A stretch of DNA of 64,000 nt from Rebecca billardiae RCC1528 (lineage: Eukaryota > Haptophyta): NCBI GenBank assembly GCA_965240325.2, contig OZ251224.1, positions 4,092,001-4,156,000 of the forward strand, in the 5' to 3' direction. Shown here piece by piece: positions 1-9,755 of the stretch. Made by a program: the position numbers and the translations under genes. Each line of letters begins with the position of its first letter. The first letter of the stretch is position 1. The notes beneath the pieces were generated by a model that saw nothing but the letters and a program-made list of their open reading frames with translations, made no database searches and was not told where the DNA came from.

Positions 1-1943
1 CTGCCAGAGGGGCAACCGGAAGACACCTCCGCGCACGTAGCCGGGCGCACCGAAGATCGGGAGCAGCGCGAAGCCCTGGGGGACGGCGCGCGCGCCCGGC
101 GCCGCCGGCTTGGGCAGCGCGCGCACGTCGATCACGAGCGCGAGGTGGGCCGGCGCGCCGCCGCCCTCGCCGCCCGCGTCGCCCGCGCCCGGCGGCGGCA
201 GCGCGTCGCGAGCGAACACGCGCGCGTGGCCAGGCCAGGCTGGCGCGCGCAGCTCTGAGGCGTCGTCGGGCGCGCCGGCGATGTGCGCGCCCGCGTGCGC
301 CTCGGCTGCGGGCGGCGTGCGGTACAGGTGGGCCGGGGGGCTCAGGCTCGCGACGGCGCTGCTGAGGGCGACCTGCGCGGCGCGGCGGCGGCGCGGGGCG
401 GCACGGCGCGCGCGCACGCGCCGGCGCGCGCGGGCGGGCGTCAACGCGGCGGCGCGGCGCGGCGCGCGGCGCGTGTCGCGCGTGTCGCGCGAGGCGGTGC
501 GCACGTTTGGCAGGTTGTGCGCACGCAGCAGCGCGACGGAGAAGCCCTGGCTGCGGTGGAAGGGCAGGCCGCGCCACACGGGCAGTGGCGGCGGCGGCCG
601 CGGACCTCCAAGCGCCTTCTCGTAGCCCGCCGCCGCCCACGCCTCGAGATCGGCGTCGGCGGTGTCGTCGGCGTCGGCGGGTCCGTCGGCGTCGTCGGCG
701 TCCGCGGCGACGACGGCGTCACCGGCTGCGGTGGAGGCGGTGGCGGCGGCGCTGAGCCGCGCGCGCAGCGCAAGCAGCCGCGCGCGCACCGTCTCCGCCG
801 CACGCGCCGCGCGCCGCGCGCGCGCCCTCTGCCGCAGCACCTCCGCCTCCGCACCCGTCGGCCGTGCACCCTCGCCATCGTAAGCTCCGCTCGAGTAGGG
901 CGGGGGCGCGGCGCGCGCGCGCACGCGCTCGCGCTCGGCTGCGGAGGCGGGGTCGGCGGCGCTCTCCTCGGCGGCGCTGGGCGGCAGCAGCCGCAGCCCG
1001 TCGCCGGAGCGCAGCGCGGGCAGCACGCGCACGAGGACAGAGCAGCACGGCAGCGGCGCCAGGCCCGGCGGCACGCCGCCGCCCGCCGCGGCCGCGCCGC
1101 CGCCGGCCGCGGGCGCGCCGCCGCCGCCCGCCGCCGCCGAGCTCGCGGCCGACTCGGCCGCGCCCACGCGCAGCTGCACGGCGCCCAGGTTGGCGGCGAA
1201 GACGCGCGCGCCCGCGTGCGCGCCCACGCGCGCGCCGCCGCCGCCGCCCGCCTCCGCGCGCTCGACGAACAGAGGCATGGCGGCCGCGCCCAGCACGCGC
1301 ACCGCGACCGCCGCGTCCGCGCCGCGCCGGCCCGGCCCGCCGCGCGCGTCCAAGTCCAGGGTGAGCAGTGTGAGCTCGAGGGTGCTGCTCGGGTCGACGA
1401 CGGCGTCGCGCAGCGCGGCGCGTACGCGCAGCGCGGGCGCGCGCGCGTCCGCGCCCAGCGCCGCCGAGCCCGCGCGCACCGTCCGCCCGCCGCCGAGGTT
1501 GAGCGCGGCGCCGCCGGCCGTGCGCACGCGCATCTGCAGCCGCAGCCCGGCCGCGTTGTCTGGCACGCCCAACACGCCGTCGACGAGGATGTCGAGGCCG
1601 TCGCCCGGGCTGAACGGCGTGCGCGGCGCGGGGCGCGGCGTGCCGGGGCACCACAGCTGCGCGGGCACCCCGCTGAGCAGCGCGCCGGCGCCCGCGGAGC
1701 CACCGGCTGCGCCGAGCTCGGCGCCGGCCGCGGCCGCGGCGTCGTCAGATGCGAGCGCAGTTGCTGCGCCGCTGCCGCCGAGCGGCGGCGGCGCCGCCGC
1801 CTTCGTCGCCGCCTCGCCCCACGACACGATGCGCCGGCCGCCGCGCGCGCCGCCGCGCGCGCGCAGCCGCACGCGCAGCTGCGGCCGCGCCGCCGCCGCG
1901 CCCTCCGCCGCCGCCGCCGCCGCATCGTCATCGCCGCCGCCGC

Positions 1944-1998
<55 letters not shown>

Positions 1999-2821
1999 CG
2001 CGCCCGCGCCGCGCGCGCGGCTGGCGCGGCGCGCCGCGTAAGCGGCGGCGCGGCGCGCCACCTCGGCGCCGAGGCTGGCGGGCACGGGCGGCGGCGCGAG
2101 GCTGAGCGTGTGCTCGCCCTCCGCGCCCTCCGCCGCCGCGCCGAACGCAGCCACCGCCGCGCCGCCCTCCCGCTGCCGCAGCAGTGGCAGCACAGACCAG
2201 CCAATCACAGCCACCACGCGCGCCGCGCCGCCGCCGCCGCCCTCGGCGGCGCCGCCGCCGCGCGGCGCGAGCGCGCCGCCGCCGCCGCCGCCGTCCGAGT
2301 CGCTCTCGTCCGAGTCGGTGCCGCCGCCGCCGCCGCCGCCGCTCGCCGCCGCCGCCGCCGCCGAGGGCCCGTCGCGCTTGGCGATCAGCAGCAGCGCCGC
2401 CGCGGACGCGCGCGCCATTGCGTGCGCGCCACGCGAGGCGCCCCACCGCGGGAGCGCGCCCGCGCCGCCGCTCGCGCCGCCGCCGCCGCCGCCGCGCGCT
2501 CGCTCGCCGCCCTCGACGGCGACGAGCTCGACGAGCGCGGCGGGCGCGTCGGCGCCGCCCACCGGCGCGCCCGCGGGCGCGTGCACCGGCGCGCCGCCGC
2601 CCGCCGCCTCCGCCCAGCGCGCGTCCCAGCTGCCGTCGCCTCGCAGCAGCGCGCGTGCCGACAGCCAGTGCGCGCCGGGCAGCCGCGCGCCGCCGCGGCC
2701 GAGCGGCGTGACTCGCACGGCGAGGGGCGCGCGCCCGCCGCCCGCGGTGTGCGCGCGGAAGGCGCGCGCGTCGGCGGGCTCGAACCCGCGCAGCGAGAGC
2801 GGCGCCAGCTCCAGATGCTGC

Positions 2822-2864
<43 letters not shown>

Positions 2865-3302
2865 TCGCGCGCGGCCGCGGCGCGGGCGGCGCGGGCGGCG
2901 GCGCGGCGGCCGACGTGGCGCCGCCGTCCGCTGCGGCGGCCGTGCCGCCGGCGGGCGGCGCGGCGGGCGGCGCGGCGACGGGCACGGCCGCGCGCACGCC
3001 CGGCGGCGGCTGCGGCACGTACGCCCACCTCGCCGCGACGCCCGCCGACTCGGCCGCGCGCGCGTCCGCGCCGCGCGCGATGCGCAGCAGTACCTCTGCG
3101 CCGTGGCCGGCGGGGCGCGCGCTCGGCGGCGGCGAGGGCGCGCCGCCGCCGCCGTCGCCGTCGCCGAGCGCGGCGCGCGCGGCGCGCGCCGGGTCGAGCG
3201 GCGGCGGGCGGAGCGCGCAGCGCCAGTGCCCGGCCGCCAGCGCGCCGCCGCCCTCCGCGCCGTCGAACAGCCTCACCGCCGCCCAGCCAAGCGCACGCGT
3301 CG

Positions 3303-3343
<41 letters not shown>

Positions 3344-5862
3344 AGCCGCGGCGCCGTGTCTGCGCCGCCTCCGTGTGGCAGCAGCTGCTGCACCTCAAGC
3401 AGCAGCAGGAGGGAGGCGTCCGCGGGCTGGGAGGGGAAGTCGCGCCTCGCGCGCAGCGCCGCGCGCGCGCGCCCCTCGCCCCCGCCCTCCTTCGCCCCCT
3501 CCTCACACGCCGCCTCGGGCAGTGGCCGCACCGCCGAGCGCGCGCTCGCCCCCGCGTACAGCGCAAACACGCACCGCACGCGCGCCGTGCGCGGCGGCAA
3601 GCCGTCGATGGCGTCGAAGAGGAGGGCGAAGCCCTCGTGCGGCGCGTACGGCGCGCCGACGAGCAGGAGCGGCGGCGCGCCGCCGCCCGCGCCGCCCTCC
3701 GCGCCGCCCTCCGCGCCGCCCGCGCCGTCGCCCGCGCCGCCGCCCGCGCCGCCGCCCGCGCCGCCGCCCGCGCCCGCCTTGGCCAGAGCGTCGTTCAGCC
3801 GCCGCCGCTCGTCCAGTTCCTCTCTGGCAAAGACGAGGTGCGCCATCTCGGACTCGTGCCGGATGCGCAGCCGCTCCAGCTCGATGCGCTCCTCGTCCAG
3901 CGCAGCGCGCAGCGCCGCCGGGCCGCCGCCGCCGCGCGCGTCCGCGCCGCCGCCCGCGCCGCCGCCCTCGCGCGTCGCGCCGCCGCGCCGCTCGGCAGCA
4001 GACGACGCGGCGGCGGCGGAGGCGGCGGAGGCGGGGCGGTGGCGGGCGCGGCCGCGGCGGCGCGCGGCGGCGGAGCGCCCGCCGCCCTCCGCGTCGGAGG
4101 AGGCGTCCGACGCGCTCTCCGCCCACGAGCCCGGCTCGCCCGACGACGAGCCGCCGCCCTCGCTGCTCGACGCGCTCCCCGCGCCCGCCCGCTCGCGCCG
4201 CCGCCGCCCGCGCCCGCCGCCGCCGCCGCGCGGCCGCGCCGCGCTCCGCTCGAGCGTCCGCAGCTGCCTGCGCGCCCTCTGCGCGCGCTGCTCGTGCTGC
4301 TGCAGCGAGGCCTGGAGGGTCTGCAGGTGCGCGCCGAGCAGCGCGGCGACGGGGTCGGCGTCGGGCGCGCCCGCCGAGCCCGCGCCCGCCGAGCTCCGCG
4401 CGCTCGCGACCCCCGCCGCCGCCGCCGCCGCGCCCACAAGCGGCGGCGGGTGCGGCGCGCGCCGCGCCGCGCCGCCAGCCGTTGTGGCGGCGCGTGCGTA
4501 CAGCGCTGCAGCCTCGGCACGCAGCGCGCCGATGGCGGTGAGCACGCGCGTGTCCGCGCCGCCGCCCGCCATGTACTGTGCCTCGAGCTCGTCCGCCTCG
4601 TCGAGCAGCTCGCGCGCCATGCGCGCCGGGCCGCCCGCGCCGGGCACGTCCGCAGCAGCTGGCGGCGGCTGCGGCTGCGGCTGCGGCTGCGGCGGCGGCT
4701 GCGGCGGCGGCTGCGGCTGCGGCTGGGGCGGCGAGCTTGGCGCCGGCAGCGCGGCCGCGGGCGCGGGCGCGGGGAGCGGCAGCAACGGCGCCAGCGGCGA
4801 GGGCGAGCGCGCACGCGCCACGCGCGCCGCCGCTCTCGCCGCCATCGCCGCCTCCGCAGCCGCCTCCGCCTCCGCCGCCTCCGCCTCCGCCGCCGTCGCC
4901 TCCCGCGCGCGCGGCGCGCGTGCCAGGCCGGCCGCGCCGTCGCCGAGGGCGAAGGGGTAGCGCGCGCCGCGCTCGCGCGCCGCGGCGAGCGCCTCGCGCG
5001 ACGCCTTCAGCCGCGCCGCCTGCGCGTGCAGCGCCTCCAGCTCCAGCGCCAACGCCGCCTCGCGCTCCGCCCGCCGCTCGCGCACGGTGCGCGCGGCCGC
5101 GCGCGCGCCCGCCGAGCGCGGCAGCGGCGGCTCGGGGCGGCGCGGCGGCGGCGGCGAGGCGGCGGGCGCGCCCGCAGGCGCTCGGGGGAGGGAGGGCGGC
5201 ACGGGCCACTCGCGCGTGCACGCCTCGGCCGCCACGCCGCCCTCGGCCCCAGCGGGCGCGCCCGCCGCCTCGGCGGGACTGGCGGCGGCGGGCGCGGCCG
5301 GCTCCGCGGCCGCGGGGGCGCCGCCGAGCGCGCGCAGCGCGCGCAGCGCCTCAGCGCGCTCGCGGCGCGCGGCGGCGGCGGCGGCGCGGCGCTCGCGCGC
5401 GCCCTCCTCCAGCGCGCGCAGCTCCGCCGCGCGCGCGTCCGCCGCGTCTACGAGGCTCATCTGCTCGGCGCGGAGCGCGCGGCCGCGCGCCGCCTCATCC
5501 TCTGCGCTCCAGCGCGCCTCGCGCGCGGTGGCGGCGGCGGCGCGCTCGCGCTCGGCGCCGAGGGCGGCGCCGAGTTCGGCGAGCGTCAGCTGCGACGCGC
5601 CGTCCGGCGCGTCGCTCTCGCCGCGCCCGTCGAGGTACGCGGCCGCCGCGCGCAGCACAGCGTCGTCGCCGCCGCCCGCCGGCGCGACGCGCTCGACCAT
5701 GCGCGCGCGAGCGCGCTCGTGCAGCTCGGAGCCGACGCAGAAGCGGCGGAGGTGACGCTCGAGCTGGTCTGCGCCCGCGAGCACCAGCCCGCACGCCGGG
5801 CACGCGTGCTGCCCGCCCGGGTCGCGGGGCTCATCGCCGTCCGCGCCGGCGGTGGCAGCCAT
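1..5862 (-). CDS. CCDC17-like zinc-finger, coiled-coil protein (3' end outside window)
   Basis: The reading frame starts at the ATG at 5862-5860 and runs off the left edge, about 1,910 codons. The N-terminus has a C2HC zinc finger (C21, C24, H37, C42). Long Ala/Glu/Arg-rich helical stretches follow, then a region from about residue 725 that looks beta-rich and C2-like (motif APYAPHEGFALLFDAIDGLP). The end resembles a second C2-like unit (GFALLPIFGAPGYVRGGVF). This order matches the metazoan/ciliate CCDC17 family, known mainly from ciliated cells. At roughly 1,900 residues it is about three times the human protein, swollen by Pro/Gln, Gly and poly-Asp tracts. One intron is likely at 504-373 (GTGCGC...CAG, 132 nt, phase 0), joining LPN to VALSS. 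The family call is from motif memory, not a search; the frame is well supported by codon content and domain order. Confidence 0.6.
1956..2000. repeat. Coding (GTC/GAC)n trinucleotide tract
   Basis: A run of GTC on the plus strand, read as about 15 consecutive Asp codons on the minus strand inside the CCDC17-like gene. It is followed by poly-Gly and a second short Asp run. Similar poly-Asp tracts occur in the Pro-rich surface protein and the RAP-domain protein of this window. Confidence 0.9.
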
Positions 5863-6055
5863 GCGCACGCGCGCAACGGCGAACTGCGCGCATCCGGACC
5901 CAGCCAAAACGGGCCAACCGCTAAGAGCTCTATCTTGGCCTTGCGCGCAGGTTAGCCGTTGGCAGCCGCGCGCGCTGGCCAGGGCCATTTTGAGTGCGGG
6001 CCAGACTGATAACTGTAAACTGTGATGCGACATCGGAGGCTCCCCCGTATGCATC

Positions 6056-6111
<56 letters not shown>

Positions 6112-6783
6112 TGAGGCGAATAGTCAGAGGAAGCGGATCGGGCAGCAGGCTCCTGCGTGATCCCGCCTAGTGACCGGCTAGTCCGCCGAACGGCACCGGC
6201 GCCCGCGGGCGGGGCCGCGAGGTCGCCCCCGGACGGGCCGGAGGGCCGAGGCCCGGGCGAGGGCGGCGGGGGTGCGGCACACGTTCGGGCAAGGCGGCCG
6301 TACCGTCCGGCCCGGACGCCGGTCGGCACCGCGGCCGACGCGGATCATGTCGGCAGCGCAGAGCCCGTCAGACGTGCGCTTCGCCCGAATCGCCGTTCGC
6401 GGGTAAACCGTGTGAACCCGTCAGTTCAGAGTTCAGTCCGATCGGCAGTGAAGCGCGGCGCGGCTGTGCAGCACTGTCGATGAATGTGAGCACCCGCCAC
6501 ATGATTGATATTTGATGATGCGTATTGCGTTCAGCATGGGAGCCTGTCCGACGCTGTCGGCCGGGCCGGGCGGAGGCGGATGTGAATGCCGTGCGCGTGA
6601 GGTCCGAGAGGAAGCGACGCGCCGCCGTCTCCAGACCGAGTCGTCCGCTGCGCCGCGGCTGCAGAGAAGCACGGGGTGGGGACGGCGCTGCGACCGAGCA
6701 GCGGCAGGGCGGGCAGGCTGGCATCGGGCCCCAGCGCGTGGCGCGCCCGCGCGAGAGGGCGGGGCAGCCAGGCCGCACCCGCC
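5863..6783. other. Intergenic region between two minus-strand genes
   Basis: This holds the presumed promoter of the CCDC17-like gene, whose ATG is at 5862, and the 3' flank of the TPR-like gene. Apart from the GA microsatellite at 6058-6109 I see GC-rich sequence without a convincing reading frame or RNA gene. Confidence 0.6.
6058..6109. repeat. (GA)n microsatellite
   Basis: About 26 uninterrupted GA dinucleotides, roughly 200 bp upstream of the CCDC17-like start codon. Confidence 0.97.
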
Positions 6784-8013
6784 TCAGCGCGCGCGCCCGC
6801 CGCCCAGCCCCACCGGCCGCCACGCGAGGTCGGTCGGGTCCGTGTCGGCGAGGCCGAGCGCGGGCGGCAGCAGCGGCAGGTCCAGCAGAGGCCGGCGCCG
6901 AGCGCGCGCCGCGGGCCGCGCTGCCGGCGCGGCACCTGGCGCGGCGCGTGAGAGCTCGCGCGCGTGCGCGCGCGCATTCGACGCGGCGATGCGCGCGTGC
7001 GCGTGCGCCTGCCCCGCCTCGCCCTCGAGCAGCAGCCGCGCGTGCTGCAGCGCCAGTGCCACGTCCAGCGCGCTGCGGCCGCCCAGCGCGGACGGCGCCG
7101 CGCCGACGCTCGCGTCCGCGTCGGCATCGGCGGCGTGCGCGTCAGCATCGGCGGCGTGCGCGTCGGCGGCGCGCAGCGCGAGCGCGTGCGCCGTGAGCAG
7201 CCGCGCGTGCACGAGCGGCAGCGGGCGCAGCGCCAGCGGCTCGGCCTCCGCCGCGCCGTCCGCCGCGGCGGGCGCGCCGAGCGCACGCGCACGCTCGGCG
7301 TGGGCGTCAAACTCAGAGAGGGCGGCGGCCGCGGTGCCGACGGCCTCGGCGTGGAGCCCGTTCACGCGGAGGCAGCGCGCGCGGACGCACGCGACGCTCG
7401 CGCGCACGCTCGCGCCCACCGCGCTCACCGTCGCGCTGCCCAGCGCCGCGCCCGCGCCGCCGGCTGAGAGTTGCGCGGCCGCGTGCTGCAGCTGCGTGGA
7501 CGCGTCAATCGAGCAGCGGAGCGCGCCGAGCTGGTCGCCGGTGGAGAGAGCGAGCTCGGCGGCGATGGCGTCGCACATCGCGACGAGCCGCGCGTCCGGC
7601 CGGTGCGCGCGCTCCGCCATGTACCGCGCGCGCTTCAGCGACGTGCGCGCGCGCTCGGTCTCGCCGCGTGCGAGGTCGTTCACAGCCGTGTCGATCAGCA
7701 CGCCCGCCAGGTCGACGTACGCGTCGTGGCCGAGGCCGGAGCGGGACTGGGCCTCAGCGACGCGGAGTGCGGACGCGAGCTCGCGCGCCGCCGCCTCGTG
7801 GTCGCCCGCGTGGTGCGCGAGCACGCCCGCGAGGTTGTAGCGCAGCCGGTCGGACAGCAGCAGCTCAGGCGCGCGCGGCGCCGGCGGCGGGTGCGCCGCC
7901 GCGCCGGAGGGCGCGCCCTGGTGCGCGTCGAGCAGCTCGCGGGCGATGCGGTGGCGCCCGTGGGCGAACGCCGAGATGGCGCTGGCAAGCGACGACGGCG
8001 CGCGCCGGAGCAT
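6784..8013 (-). CDS. TPR-like helical repeat protein, function unknown
   Basis: A single-exon frame of 409 residues from the ATG at 8013. Residues about 50-175 form pairs of amphipathic helices with TPR-style small/large spacing (for example LRYNLAGVLAHHAGDHEAAA, then AYVDLAGVLIDTAVNDLARG and ALSTGDQLGALRCSI). These suggest three or four tetratricopeptide-like hairpins acting as a protein-binding scaffold. An internal Ala/Asp/His-rich direct repeat (ADAHAADADAHAADADADA, near 7100-7170) is species-specific filler. No signal peptide, membrane segment or catalytic motif is visible. I do not recognise an orthologue, so the cellular role is open. Confidence 0.6.
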   Translation of the reverse strand: MLRRAPSSLASAISAFAHGRHRIARELLDAHQGAPSGAAAHPPPAPRAPELLLSDRLRYNLAGVLAHHAGDHEAAARELASALRVAEAQSRSGLGHDAYVDLAGVLIDTAVNDLARGETERARTSLKRARYMAERAHRPDARLVAMCDAIAAELALSTGDQLGALRCSIDASTQLQHAAAQLSAGGAGAALGSATVSAVGASVRASVACVRARCLRVNGLHAEAVGTAAAALSEFDAHAERARALGAPAAADGAAEAEPLALRPLPLVHARLLTAHALALRAADAHAADADAHAADADADASVGAAPSALGGRSALDVALALQHARLLLEGEAGQAHAHARIAASNARAHARELSRAAPGAAPAARPAARARRRPLLDLPLLPPALGLADTDPTDLAWRPVGLGGGRAR

Positions 8014-9755
8014 CTCCGCCGCGCGCCCCGAATCAACGCCTCCTCGAGAGGCGGCCGGCCTTCAGCCGCGCTGATCAAGAGTGCAAACCCGCTGGAGTTG
8101 GGCGCGCCCAAACTGAGTGACGACTCCTCATGTCTTCCGAACAGTTGCTGGCTCGTTCGGTCGGGAGCTGCGCGAAGCCTCATCATGTTCAAGATGATAG
8201 GCAAGTAAAATGACGCGCGCCAAGCGGAACGACCTATTGACGCGTGCCGCCTCATCATTGGTCACTTCGATTTCGTTACTACGGAATGACAATGGTATGT
8301 GTAAGAAATAAACCTGATGGGATTCCCTTCCCGAGTCACCGATTCTTTGACTCCGCCCTGGGCAGCCTGCTCACCAGCCTCCCTCCCACCCGGCCCGGCC
8401 CATCTCACCACTTGTGAGCCGCCGGATGCACAGCGCTCTAACTTGATCTCACCGTTGCACAGCTTTTACGGTCACGACACGCGACGACGTCGTCTACTGT
8501 GGGTGCCATTTGATGGCGCTTGAACGGAGTGCGGACCTCGGAGTAGGCGTCCGTACAGCCATCGTCAGTCACTCGTGGCGTCAGCCGGGCCCGGGCTCAT
8601 GCCGGCAGGGGGAGGGGGACAGGGTAGGCAGCCCAGGGGCATGACGAAGGTGCGGTACAAATGCTCTATGTGGGCTGCTTTCGCTGCGCCGGACTTGCCC
8701 TGCAGGCAGCCAGGCATACGGGATATTGGCTGACTCGGCGTTATGAATGGACGTGAACAATTCGGCCTGTCTTCCGCGGAAGACCGAACAGTTCACGTCC
8801 GTGCCAGGCTGGTTCATTGGTGGTCGGACGGTTCCAATAAGGCCATGTGGGGTGACCCTTGGGCGAGGCATGTTGCGCGACGTAATTCGAGACTGTACTC
8901 GTTCGCGCTCTTACTTTGTTGGTGCGGAGGAATGCAGCCGCGGTTGTAAAGAGCGTGCTGCGTGGCGGCACCATGTCAGTGTCGCTGATCATGAACGGAT
9001 CCAAGTCGAGCATGGTGCATCCGAGCACTGTGCATGTTGTGTCATGCGCTCCTCAGTCAGATACGGCCGAGTGCAGGCGGCGATTGGCGGGTGATCACTA
9101 CATCATGCTCGACTGCTCGTGACAGGTCGTCTTTCCAGCACGCGGCAGGAGTACGGTTTACACACAACGGTTCACTCACTTCACACAAGGGCCGTGGTTC
9201 ACGGCACAGCAGCACTAGGAATAGGGAACGCACGGCTCGGGCACCCGCCCCAGCTGCTCTTGCGGCTGTGGACGCTTTTCTGGCACCGACCAGGAGCCGT
9301 CGCCATCGGCCAATCAGATCGGGACACAAGCCTACCCGCACAATACTCATACGGTTGACAGATTCGTCCGCACTTCAATATTACAACTATCAAGGTTGCA
9401 AGGCGCCAGGCGGGCGCCCGCCCGGAACGGCCGGAAGTGCAGCTGGGAAGTGATCACATTTTACGGCTACAATACCCCCATACGTACCCATTTATGACAA
9501 GGTCCGTACTTGTGAGTCCGTTACAGTCGAGTCCAAATATGGTAAGACATTCTGTTTTATCTTCTTATCGTCGTGCTGCGGGTAGGTGGCCAACAATGCC
9601 GCCAAATTTGCGCGTCGTCATCCGCCGCGCAAGATTGTGGCAGCGTCGCTCGCTCTGCGCAGATTTTCTCGCATATCATCAGCTTCACCCGCCCGCGCGG
9701 GGTCGGACGCGAGCGAGGGCGCCCTTTGCCCGCGCGCGAGGTTCCTGACGAGGCG
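8014..9755. other. 1.7 kb intergenic region
   Basis: Lower GC than the flanking genes and many stops in all frames. Short frames here have no recognisable motif. It contains the 5' regions of the TPR-like gene (leftward) and of the channel gene (rightward), plus the foldback at 8749-8799. Confidence 0.6.
8749..8799. repeat. Imperfect inverted repeat (foldback)
   Basis: The left arm GGACGTGAAC..TTCGG and the right arm CCGAA..GTTCACGTCC pair over about 20 bp with small bulges around a CTTCCGCGGAAG core. A matching longer element was not found nearby. It could be a transposon footprint or a transcribed hairpin. Confidence 0.6.

Noticed and set aside
283-5955. An 1,890-codon open frame on the plus strand
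   Set aside because: It is the antisense shadow of the CCDC17-like gene. Its translation is Arg/Ala/Gly filler without motifs, caused by extreme GC content.
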